From positions 1,599,501 through 1,663,500 of the forward strand of contig WAEK01000007.1 of NCBI GenBank assembly GCA_011634665.1: 64,000 nt of DNA. The letters are read 5' to 3'. A program made the translations under genes and the position numbers. Shown piece after piece: positions 46,593-56,387 of this stretch. The notes under the pieces are model-generated. The model was not told the DNA's origin. It saw nothing but the letters and a program-made list of their open reading frames with translations, and made no database searches. Source of the DNA: Mortierella sp. BCC40632. Taxonomy: Eukaryota; Mortierellomycota; Mortierellomycetes; Mortierellales; Mortierellaceae. Every line of letters starts with the position of its first letter. The stretch's first letter is position 1.

Positions 46593-49500
46593 TTACAATG
46601 CCTGCCACCGAACTTCACGCACTTTGTACTGGACACCGGGACATTGCTCGCGAAGAGCCCTCAGGAACTCGCGTCGAACACGAGACTGATCCAGTCGAAG
46701 CTCCAAGAAATCGGATCTCCAATGAATCGGTACCTGGGTCACTTTTCGTCCCGAATAAAGCAATCCCCCTTTGTCAACTTCACTCACTGAATCCTGAACA
46801 TGTGATGTCTGAGCGCGTGCTACTACAGTTGCTTCATTCTCGCTTCCACTAGTCCACGAGTCCGAGGTTGAGGACAGAGACGAAAACGAATTGGAGGCAA
46901 GAAAAGAGGATGCTGCCGTGGATGATGTTGTCCTTGTAGAAGAGCCAGCCTCTGTGATCGGACCCTTGACATCCAACATTTCAACCACCTCATCAATATT
47001 TGTGGTTGAATTGTCTACAGCGGCTGAACTTGAAACAGAGGAAGTCGTAGTCGATGCCTCTGCGGTTGAGGTGCTTGATGTAGGGACAGGAACAGACGTG
47101 GATCGACTCGAAGCCAGGTCCTTGGAGGTATTCGTCGTCCATGTCTTTCTCTGTTGCTTGCACCGATTGTGGTTTTTACCAATGACACCCTCTCCAGTGA
47201 TCCCTCTTGACTCTCGTAGACTCAGTCGCTTGACCCTGGTCATCTTTTGGAGACAGAGCCACAGAAACTCGTCTGTCAACTCACCACTCTGAGTGAAATG
47301 AAACTCTTCAAAGAACGGACCCCAGGCATGGACAAGATCCATGAAAATGTCCTTGTGTGGATGGGAAATATCACAATCGATGTCTAATACCTCCAGAGGC
47401 GGACCGAAAAAAGGCCCTGACGGAAACCAGGTATTCGATTGAGTGGCGCTGCTTGGTCGATGATTGATCGACCCCACAGACTTTCGGAAAGACTGGTGGT
47501 GATGATGCTTCAACATGGATGCGTTCTGTGAAATGGCCGTCGTCAAGTCTTGAAGCCATTCCCGAGGAAGCACTCCATTGTTGATCTTGATCTCCAATTT
47601 CCGCAGCGCCATCCATTGCCACCATCCTGGGGTGACAGCCAAGTTCTGAGAGGGTCCCCCAGCCATGTGTTCATTCCCGCTCTGCTGGCCAGTAGCAATA
47701 GATTGATCAACAAGAGACTGGGCATTGGTACCCAATGTGAAATGGGGTATTTGAAGTGGTTGGTTTGATACAGGATGGGTGGCATGGTCTAGATGAGCCA
47801 AAAGGCCACTCATGTTAAACGGTTGTGCGACATGAGGGTCTACTCCATCAGGATTAATGGAGAGTGAACTCCAGTGTTGCAATGGTACAGTGCTTGTTGT
47901 CCCGGTTGACTGAAGTCCATCTAATGGGGAGGATGAAACCTGTGTTTGAGGACCGAGAGCAAGCAATTGATTGACATCTATCCCAGTATTGGAAAATGAG
48001 GAGCCAAGGTGAACAGTCCTAAGAGCTGCATAACCAAAGACATCTCTTGGGATAGGGGCATTCAACGAAAGTGTCTTGATATTCGACCAATCGTACTCAA
48101 TGGTATCCAAACTGCCAAGATTTTCCATCGTGATCCGTTCAAGTCGTGTCATCTTTTCCATCTCACGAACCCAGGCCTTTGAGATTACAAAACCGTTCAT
48201 AAAGTGGATATGTTTGATTTGGGAGTGCAAGGAATCCATCACCACTTTGAATCCCGTCAGCATTTCCTCCGCAGACTCTCTGTCCGCCCAGATGAGCCGC
48301 AGATGAGTAAAAGGTGAGAGGCGCTTGAGGAGTCTCTTGACCGACTCACCCTCTGCCGACCAGATCAACAATCGAAGGTCCAATTCAACCGTTTGGACAG
48401 ATTTGGCAAGGTCAAGACCGTAGAGTTCCAGGTAACTGTCGAGCATTGCCTCGAGTCGAGTTCGAATTATGCTTGGTGCTGAGGAGGCTGAAGAAGAGGA
48501 TGCTCCTAGGTCAGCAGTCGAGAAAGGATAGGCTGAAGAGGATAGAGAGGAAGCGAGTCCTGTTGTTGACTTTGTACTATAGAGGCCCTGACGTGCACCA
48601 ACCGTGGGGCGACAGCAGGTACATGGGTCTGAGGGCTCTGGACGACAGCTCTCAGAATCCAAGACCACACTTTGCCACAAGAGTTGTAGAGCAGCGATCC
48701 GCCATCGACGGTTAACCAGTGAACAAATGTAGAGATCGGAGCGGAGAGCAATATGAGTCGTTGGGTGAAAATATTGATCACGATAGAGTTGATAAATAGC
48801 CATATCCTCGTCCAGATCGTCGTCCACCCTGTTGATACCCGATAGTGGTGTTCGCTGGAACGAAGACCCTGAGCCTGAATGGTGAAAAAGGCCATCTTGA
48901 CGATGATGACAATACGGGCGATGGAACCCAGAGCACGAGTGTCCTTGGTGAAAGTTCTGGTGATGATGCTGGTGGTGATGACCTGATGTGCGCCTTCTAA
49001 ACCGTCCAAGGTTCTCTGCGCTGCTACTACTGCTCAGTGTTGCAGTAGCGATTGCTGAGGCTCCTGAAGCAGAGTGTTCTGTGTCCATGGCATTTCCTTG
49101 TCCATCTGTGTGCTCAAGATCGTCACTCCCGTCCTCTGATGACGAAGTGGAAGATGGCGAAGAAGTAGACTCGGATGACGAAGAATCCAGCGATGTGAGG
49201 GATGATGCGGATGATATAGAGGCAACGGCTACTTCTCCTCCTACTGTACTATCTATCTGTGCAGAAGTATGCTCCATATCATCCGAGTCGTCGACGCTTT
49301 CATCTGGGTGGCCACGATTGCCTCTGTTACTCGTTGGTGTGGTGTTCCTATCCGTCTGACTAGCGCTCGATGTGCGTTTCACTTGTGCGCGTCTTGTTAG
49401 ATCTTCATCATTGTCCGCATACAACACGTTGGATGATATCCCGACATCGCTATCCGTGTCCAGATCTTCGTCTTCGTATTCAACCTCACCGTCATAGCTG

Positions 49501-50672
49501 AGCTCCTGGTCAGTCAAATGCCCTCGATGGCTCATATGAGATTTGTGATAGATAGAAAGGCCGTTAGACTGAGATACAGTGGGGGAGCCAACCTGAGAAA
49601 TATCCGTGTGATGATCTAGTAAGCGGTTGTACTGGATGTGCTGTTGCCTATGATGGCTGTACGACTGAATCGATTGATGTTGGTGGTTAAAGTGGACACT
49701 TCGTCGGCCAACAAGACATTGAATGTTAGGAGAGTATCCACGCTGATGAGAATGGTGCTGGCGCGTAGAGAGATAGTAATGGTGATGGTGATGGTGGTGG
49801 TGGTGATGATGGTGGTGGTGGAAGTGGTTGTGATGGAGGTGGTGGTGAGGGTGGTAGTGCGGCTGATGGTGGTGATGATGATGGTGGTGGTGGTGGTGGT
49901 GAAGAAGATGACTAGAGTGATCAGCTCGACTGGATGGCCTCGCCAAAGTCGAACTCTGAGATCTATTAAAATTGTCGTCCAGTACCATCGAACTACCAGA
50001 TGCTGGTGTGGCAACTCGTTTGCTCGCCCGGATCCTTGCCTTGCTCTTCTCTAGTGCAAACTTGACCAGTCGGTCGCTCGAAACGCGCATACAGCGGAGA
50101 AAGATACTGTCAAGCAGCTCCAAAGGCATATCTCCGTAGTAGATGTCTAGCCATCCGTCCGCAGGATTATCCATTTCACCATCCGTGTACTCGTCCGAGG
50201 TTGATGCTGGACTAAACGAGAGCGCTTCATGATTAACATCGCATGGATTTGGGAGGACATCTGGGCAACCACGGAGCGAAGCCTGAAGATACTCCTTTTT
50301 GTCACGGTGAGCACATCCATATCGGCAGTCAGTCGCCGTGCGCTGAGCTGGGCTCATGCTGTCTGACAGAGTGTGCGCAGGCAGCGTCGAGGATGGATGT
50401 GAGCAACGCCGGAGAGATCGCCGCTCTCGTCGCCCATGATACCCTCTGCGAACGCGCCGGTGAGCGCGCTCAAACTCTGGTCCGTAGACATAGAGAGGGT
50501 TGAGTGTCGAGGCTGGTTGTTGCTGCCGCTGTTGTTGTTGTTGAGGCTGTGGAGTGGCGCACAGAGCGTGGCCGCGCGGGCTTTGAGGGGTTGGTAAGCC
50601 AGTAGGAGTGGCGGCTCTGGAGGCTTTTGAAGGCGAGAACCAGTCGACCTGATTGCATTCCTTGAGGACCAT
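46593..50672 (-). CDS. Giant F-box-like protein (1359 residues) with poly-His insert
   Basis: Single open frame of 1359 residues from the ATG at 50672 (MVLKECNQVDWF). A possible F-box is split. Its first helix, GDMPLELLDSIFLRCM, lies at about residue 180; its second part, DLYICSLVNRRWRIAALQLL, only at about 640. Between them are a poly-His block (about 253-297, runs of 13-14 His) and acidic, Ser-rich sequence. After the F-box the chain resembles fungal F-box/LRR-like proteins: LDSYLELYGLDLAKSVQTVE, MTRLERITMENLGSLDTIEY, LKTLSLN-type strands and FEEFHFTQSGELTDEFLWLC. The N-terminus is Gln/Pro/Arg-rich. If the F-box is genuine, it would be an SCF adaptor binding Skp1; the split motif leaves that uncertain. 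No introns are needed, but the insert could be removed as an in-frame intron. Confidence 0.75.
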   Translation of the reverse strand: MVLKECNQVDWFSPSKASRAATPTGLPTPQSPRGHALCATPQPQQQQQRQQQPASTLNPLYVYGPEFERAHRRVRRGYHGRRERRSLRRCSHPSSTLPAHTLSDSMSPAQRTATDCRYGCAHRDKKEYLQASLRGCPDVLPNPCDVNHEALSFSPASTSDEYTDGEMDNPADGWLDIYYGDMPLELLDSIFLRCMRVSSDRLVKFALEKSKARIRASKRVATPASGSSMVLDDNFNRSQSSTLARPSSRADHSSHLLHHHHHHHHHHHHQPHYHPHHHLHHNHFHHHHHHHHHHHHHHYYLSTRQHHSHQRGYSPNIQCLVGRRSVHFNHQHQSIQSYSHHRQQHIQYNRLLDHHTDISQVGSPTVSQSNGLSIYHKSHMSHRGHLTDQELSYDGEVEYEDEDLDTDSDVGISSNVLYADNDEDLTRRAQVKRTSSASQTDRNTTPTSNRGNRGHPDESVDDSDDMEHTSAQIDSTVGGEVAVASISSASSLTSLDSSSSESTSSPSSTSSSEDGSDDLEHTDGQGNAMDTEHSASGASAIATATLSSSSSAENLGRFRRRTSGHHHQHHHQNFHQGHSCSGFHRPYCHHRQDGLFHHSGSGSSFQRTPLSGINRVDDDLDEDMAIYQLYRDQYFHPTTHIALRSDLYICSLVNRRWRIAALQLLWQSVVLDSESCRPEPSDPCTCCRPTVGARQGLYSTKSTTGLASSLSSSAYPFSTADLGASSSSASSAPSIIRTRLEAMLDSYLELYGLDLAKSVQTVELDLRLLIWSAEGESVKRLLKRLSPFTHLRLIWADRESAEEMLTGFKVVMDSLHSQIKHIHFMNGFVISKAWVREMEKMTRLERITMENLGSLDTIEYDWSNIKTLSLNAPIPRDVFGYAALRTVHLGSSFSNTGIDVNQLLALGPQTQVSSSPLDGLQSTGTTSTVPLQHWSSLSINPDGVDPHVAQPFNMSGLLAHLDHATHPVSNQPLQIPHFTLGTNAQSLVDQSIATGQQSGNEHMAGGPSQNLAVTPGWWQWMALRKLEIKINNGVLPREWLQDLTTAISQNASMLKHHHHQSFRKSVGSINHRPSSATQSNTWFPSGPFFGPPLEVLDIDCDISHPHKDIFMDLVHAWGPFFEEFHFTQSGELTDEFLWLCLQKMTRVKRLSLRESRGITGEGVIGKNHNRCKQQRKTWTTNTSKDLASSRSTSVPVPTSSTSTAEASTTTSSVSSSAAVDNSTTNIDEVVEMLDVKGPITEAGSSTRTTSSTAASSFLASNSFSSLSSTSDSWTSGSENEATVVARAQTSHVQDSVSEVDKGGLLYSGRKVTQVPIHWRSDFLELRLDQSRVRREFLRALREQCPGVQYKVREVRWQAL
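49780..49914. repeat. Trinucleotide tract encoding poly-His
   Basis: Imperfect GTG/ATG (His codons CAC/CAT on the minus strand) run of about 135 bp inside the giant F-box-like gene. Codons alternate between CAC and CAT, so the tract has been kept at protein level and is not a pure DNA slippage product. Confidence 0.9.
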
Positions 50673-51744
50673 TGTCAACAGTGGAGATCGGTCCAGAGGA
50701 ATGAGAGTTGGACAGAAGCACTTTTGGGTAGATTAGGAGAAAAGAAGCGACAAGCGGGATGGAAAGTAAAGAATGAGAGGATTCAGAGGATGGTGGATGC
50801 GCAGAGAATGTATGTCGACGGGAGGTGAGGTGCGGGAGAAGAGGTAGAGAGGGCTGCTTGTGTGGGCATGGGTATGCAGTGTATTGAGAGAGAAAATGCG
50901 TGGGCGTGTGAGGGCGTGTATGTGTGTGGGGGTGAGTATGATGGGGTGTTGTTGTGTTGTAGTCTGCGGGAGAGAGCAGGTTGGGAAGACTCAAGGGCAA
51001 GGGGAAGAGAGGCCCACTCTCTGCAAGCGCGGCCGCATGGGCATGATGGAAAAAAAAAAAAAAAAAAAAAAAAAAAGGGGCAGAGAGAGGAGCAGGAGGG
51101 TGAGGAGGAGAGGATGAAGGGAAGGAAGGAGACGCGCGAGCCACATCCTCATTGTCTCTCTTCTCTCCACTCCCGTACGCTCACTTTCAGTGTCCCGCCT
51201 GTCCACGCTTGTCCACGCTTGTCCACGCTTGTCCACGTTCGCCCACGCTCATGCCACTAGTCCTGACGAGTGATCCCATATCAGTCCATCACCAGGTCGC
51301 TACGCCTTTAACCCACCTGGCGCCAACGTGTCCATTTGCGGGATCCGATTCTCTCTCCCTGGGTCATCCCGTCACGCACATGGGCTGTCCTTTTTTGAGC
51401 CAAGACATCGGCGCTCCGCTCCAACTCCTTCCTCCTCCTCCCTTCCTTCCTTCCTTTTTTTTTTTTTTTTTTTTTTTTTTCTCCTCTTCCCCTTCCCCCC
51501 CCCTCCCTGATCCAACAATGCATGGAATCCGTACCCCTGGAACTGCAGCTACGACTCGCCTTGTCTCTTCTATACGATGTCATTCTGTCTCCCTGCTTTA
51601 TCTGTTAGTGACCAACTAGCGCATCGCCTCCGTGCCCATTGTTCGGGCCATAATGCCTGTCTGGATTCCCCTTGTCGCAGCTTCTTGGAATGCCAAGTGT
51701 TCTCAAAGTCATGCCTTTTTAAGCTGCAGTCCTTGAGAATGAGT
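50673..51744. other. Spacer upstream of the giant F-box-like gene
   Basis: This promoter/leader region holds GT-rich sequence (50900-50960), an A-run at about 51050-51076, the 10-bp minisatellite listed separately and a T-run at about 51458-51480. Open frames on both strands follow these tracts and have no domain. Confidence 0.55.
51201..51250. repeat. 10-bp minisatellite, unit GTCCACGCTT
   Basis: Three perfect copies and further diverged copies of the decamer GTCCACGCTT occur in a row. It lies in the spacer about 530 bp upstream of the F-box-like gene start. Confidence 0.9.
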
Positions 51745-52117
51745 TTACTGTGGCTGCACTCTAGAAGTACCTTCCTTGATCTTTTTGGATCGATAGTGAT
51801 TGACGTCTGTGAAGACAATAGTCATTTGTGATTCGAGGCAGCAGTGTTTTAGGAAGAATCTCTTCATCATACCCTCTTCTCCAAAAGGCCCCCTATTCTC
51901 TGCAATAGGCGGGGGGGGGGGAGTGGGTCCGTGCAGGAGGATCTGGGCTGGGTTGCAAATAGAGGTGTCCATGCTCCCCGATGGGTTCATCTCGTCACAT
52001 CTCAGATGAGATCATAGCATTGGCCAAGCAAGTTGAGCAAACTTTTTCCACCAAGAAAGAAGAGTCTTTCAGGGTACATTCGTTCCAGAGTAAAATGCAA
52101 GCACGCCGTCTCTGCAA

Positions 52118-52119
<2 letters not shown>

Positions 52120-52186
<67 letters not shown>
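52120..52186. repeat. T(37)-(GA)n compound repeat
   Basis: A 37-base T run is followed directly by about 30 bp of GA repeat. Confidence 0.9.
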
Positions 52187-52188
<2 letters not shown>

Positions 52189-55100
52189 GGGAGAAAGTAG
52201 CCATAGTAGACCCGTAAAAAGGGCTAGGGGGCACAGAAGCGTGCTAATTGGCTAATTCTCAAACAGAGAACCTAGAGTACAAAAGCATTCTCCAAGCCAG
52301 GGCGAACACAAATTAGGACCTCAGAGTATGTCTGAGGAAACCATTTTAGAAGAAACGGTATCCCGCCTAGATTGAGGCTTTAGAAGACACTTGGGCAGTA
52401 AACTCTTACGCAGACATTATGGGAAAAAAAGAGACGTCTGAAGCCCAAAAAAAAAAAAAAAAAAAAAAAAAACTCCCCTGATACGACACTCTCAACTTCT
52501 ACCTTTTGCTTTCTGATCTATACTGGTCTTGAACAATTTTTTTTTGTCAATAAGTATCCATCGTGTTGAAGGCGCGGTTGCTTGTTGGTTTGTTGGTGCA
52601 GTCTCAATTTCATGTCCATCGCAAATGGAGAGCAGACAAATGCTATTATATTAACCATTAGAGCAGTGAATTCACAACCGCGGTTGGGGGCTGAGGGACC
52701 GAGAGAAGTGGGAGTGACTCCTACCAAGCGAGTTCTCGAGGTTGTGTTGTCTTCAGATAAGGCTAGGTATGGATTATTGCTGGAAATGGGCCAGATAATG
52801 CCGAAGGTTACGCTTTTGGTTCCGGCAATGCGTGGAAGATGGTCCCATGTAGTGAGTTGAATCGATGACCAGCTAGTCATTTCCCCTCAGAACAGAAAGA
52901 AAAAAAAAAGAACAGCTGGTGAATACTCTGATTAACAGGCTAATGACCGGTGTGGTTAAATTTTGGTTGACCATGGTGAACCGGCTAATAGCCAGATAGG
53001 CGAATAAGCGCTGAGAGGAGACTTCTGTACTGATAAAAGTGCAAGAAAAATGCATACAGTAGACCCCGGAATAAATGAATTAACCTAACCAGAGCGCTCG
53101 CCGAATATCACCGGTGCTTTCGAATGAGTATCAATGGTTAACCGGCTCCTTTCCATTTCGCTGGTTTGATTCACTGGTTCTATGTCATTTCCTTTCACTC
53201 CTTAGAGCGAATAGACCGCTTATATATTTACTTTTACTAAAAAAAAAAACACACACACACACACTCTCTCTCTCTCTCTCTGCCATCAGTACTACACACT
53301 CGTCACTATCTTCTTCCACTTCTCCATCATTGCTAACTTGCCGGTCTGGCCTCCCCAGTATCACCACAAAGTCCTGTCCGACTTTCTCTCGATTATCTCG
53401 CCAACAAGGCACATAAAGGCTTGTCTTATCCAATACAATCCCTACGCCTAGTATAGGTAAGGTCCACCTCCTAAAGCTGGGTGATTGTAACCGATCTTCC
53501 TCAAAATAAAAGAATCTAGCAAAGAAATTCTTCAGTCTAGGCTTTCATCGAGTGGACCTTGAAAGGTGAAGAAGACTTGATCCGCGACTTGATACTTCTT
53601 CTCCTTCACGATGTTCTCTTGGATAGATTGTCTCTGAGCCTAGACATACTCATTTGAGTTCTATTCATTACCATATGCATCCCTGGGTTCAACCCAAGAC
53701 TGTTGACTCAAACTCATCAATCTACATCGAGCTAGGTCCCAAACTGTATGGTATAGTCTCACATACTTCGAACAACTATACGAGTATTTTTGTAAACAAC
53801 AACAACTCCTATCCATCTACTAATATCCACAATATCATCTCACCTGCCTCCTTTCATCTTTGGTCGAGACTGGTGCAATCAAGGGATCTTGCTCATTGCC
53901 ACTGACTTGGAAAGAATCTCCCTCGGAAATCCGAGATGAACCTTTACCTGTGATTCTTAGAAGCCTATGGAAATTTGACCACCTTTAGGTATCCGCTTTC
54001 TCAACTTTTTCTCGACCATGGAATTTTCGTAAAAGTGAAAGAGGCTACGAAGAAGCATAGAACTACCAAGTACCGAGCTTTTATTGATAAGATGATGTTC
54101 AACTCCACAAAGAGAGTTACACTTTATAGTGGTACAGGAAGTCGGTCGAAAAGGAAATGAAAGCGGATGCATAGTCGACTTCCATTTTCAGCCTTATCTC
54201 CTTATCTACCCACATTTCAGAAATCTGTTCAGCTTTGATGTGGGAATAATGTGAACACATGCGCCGGGAGATTGGTACAATGCCACTAATTTCTCCTGAT
54301 ACGGTGTCCAACACTGGTTCAATACCAATCTCGTTTGTCAGTCCCAACTCAAACTTTTATTTTTATTTTATTATTTTATTTTTTGGTCCTTTGATGTCGA
54401 TTCTTTCTATCATACTGAAGTAGAATTCAGTAAGCGTTGGTTTGCTCTTCCACTAGTAGGGAGCATGAACTGGGTCTAAATAAAGTATTGTTGCAAAAAC
54501 AAATTAACTTAGTACGAGAGAAATCGTTCGTTTGGGTGTTTGGTAATTGAGTCTGCCTGGGGCAGGAAATAGCCCAAAGCTATCATACACTAGACTTGCA
54601 GCTTATCGGACGCCGTCACTCCAAAATGGTTCTTGGATCCTGCCTTTCTGAATTAAGAAACCGAGGAAACAATACTGCGAGCCTGTTCAGGATGGGTAAG
54701 ATTATGACTGTTCTAGCATAAAAAAAAGAGGAGATGGTGAAGCATAGTATGAGTTGGATCTCAATTCGGTAAACACCCTGGAAACGTCGTAACAGATAAT
54801 CACCAAAGCGAATGAAACTTGTAGACTGGACAGAAATAAAGAAGGAAAGCTGTCTTTATTGTAAGATGGGAGAGGGTTTTTTTTTTTTTTTTTTATCCTT
54901 TCGGAAAATCTCCCCTCGGAAAACTACTTGAGCCTTTCCCTCCCCCCACAACGCCACAGTAGTAACAAAGAGTATTGGTACAGAATCAACTACAGAACGC
55001 ATTTCAACCATTGCCAGGATACAGACCGATCAATCACCCCCAATAATTCCATGTCCAGCATCTCAGATGGGTATAGTCCAAGCCCTGATGCTACTTCTTG

Positions 55101-55869
55101 AATATCCGTTCCATAGATCAAATTCCTGTCCTCTCTCTCATCTCATCTCTTTTCTTTTCTTTTAATCGTTTGATACCCTCTCTAAGAGGTTCTGATAAAT
55201 CTGCTCCAAAAAAGCATAGAGCACACGAGTCTAATCCGGAATTTATTCTCGAGGCGCTATCAAAGATTCGGAGAGAGTGTAATTCGCTCGAGGTCAGGTC
55301 TGCCAGAAGAAATGAGTATCAAGAAGCCAAGGAAGCGCAGCTTGGGGTTGCTTGAGAAAGAACGGTGATAAATGAAGAGCTCAATGAACAAGGAAAGGTC
55401 TTATTGTATGGACCAGATCAAACATATCCAAGGAGTAGCGGAAAAGGACAAGGCTGAGCTTAGGTACCAGATCTAATACACCCAAGAGACAGCGGAAAAT
55501 GAAAAGACTGAACTCTGGGCTGAGCTCAAGACCCTGTTATCTGCCAAGGAACTTGTAGAAGCAAAGATGTGGGAGGGTCAAGGTGAAGTAGCCGTATTGA
55601 AGGAACGTGTCAACAACTTATCCTGAAACAAGTAATCTTGCGCCTAGGTACTCTCCTCAGCAAGATATCGCTCTTCTTATTACCCTCCCATTTGTCTACC
55701 TCAGTCATTTTCATAAAAACTGCCGTTCCCATTACCATTTCCTTCGTTGTCATCGCCCTTACCGTAGTCACAATGGTTATCGCCATTACTATTGTCACAT
55801 CCAAATACCATCAATCCGTGTTGTCGTCTATGATTCCCGTGACGCTGTGTTGAGCCACATTGGCCATGA

Positions 55870-56037
55870 TTCAAGATGCAGCTTTCAGTCTTCCCCTATC
55901 ATCGTCTACCATAACAGGCCAAGACTTTAAGTAGCAAATCTTGCTTTTCAACATCTCATAAGCATGCTCTATGACGACTCGAGCAATTCTGTGATAGTGA
56001 TTGAATCTGACTTGGTTCCCCAGAACCTTGATATTTT
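55870..56037 (-). mobile_element. Decayed DDE-type transposase fragment (candidate)
   Basis: The minus strand from 56037 reads GNQVRFNHYHRIARVVIEHA followed by YEMLKSKICYL. This resembles the conserved end of PIF/Harbinger-like DDE_Tnp_4 transposases, where FNxxHSxxRxVIExxFGxLKxR precedes the final helix. No stop occurs within this block, but the frame is lost soon after and no upstream catalytic part or terminal inverted repeats were found. Family assignment rests on one motif. Confidence 0.5.
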
Positions 56038-56387
56038 ATAGGCAAATATACGCGGCCACTTTTTTTTTTTTTTTTTTTTTTTTTTTGAGAAGAATAGACC
56101 ATGTGCACCTTACACCCCTGACCACTTTCTAATACACTTTCGATCGAACTTTGTATAGGGCTCACCGCTAGCCAATCAATTGCTCTATACATGTTTTGAC
56201 TGATTTTCTCTCCATTACGAACCTCAAGGCAGTTCCAGGCCTTTATCGAGCGAGTTTTTGACTCGGAGCAAAAAAAAAAAAAAAAAATCGGCTCACGCTT
56301 TTAGTTAAAAAGTCAGGGTATTAGAGTGTTGGACGGTCGGAGAGAAAAAGAAAGAGAAAGAGGAAGAGAAAGAGATGATCTTTGCTC

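Larger units (their letters stand above)
51745..56387. other. Gene-poor interval with decayed repeat-like sequence
   Basis: No intact gene is visible over 4.6 kb. It holds T-runs at 52120-52156, about 54879-54894 and 56061-56086, an A-run at about 52447-52471 and GA repeats. Short frames such as 53972-54160 and 55098-55355 have protein-like composition but no start, splice or domain support. At 55398-55625 a broken frame reads a heptad-type coiled coil, with TAENEKTELWAELKTLLSAK, and two diverged repeats of about 55 bp. A DDE-transposase-like remnant lies at 55870-56037. The interval looks like old mobile or duplicated sequence. Confidence 0.5.

Noticed and set aside
50470..51144. Minus-strand 224-codon frame upstream of the F-box-like gene
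   Set aside because: It consists of pyrimidine- and T-rich leader sequence overlapping the 5' end of the real gene in another frame.
52518..52880. Overlapping open frames on both strands (92 and 120 codons)
   Set aside because: Neither shows a domain, good start context or neighbouring exons; they lie in the gene-poor interval among T-runs.
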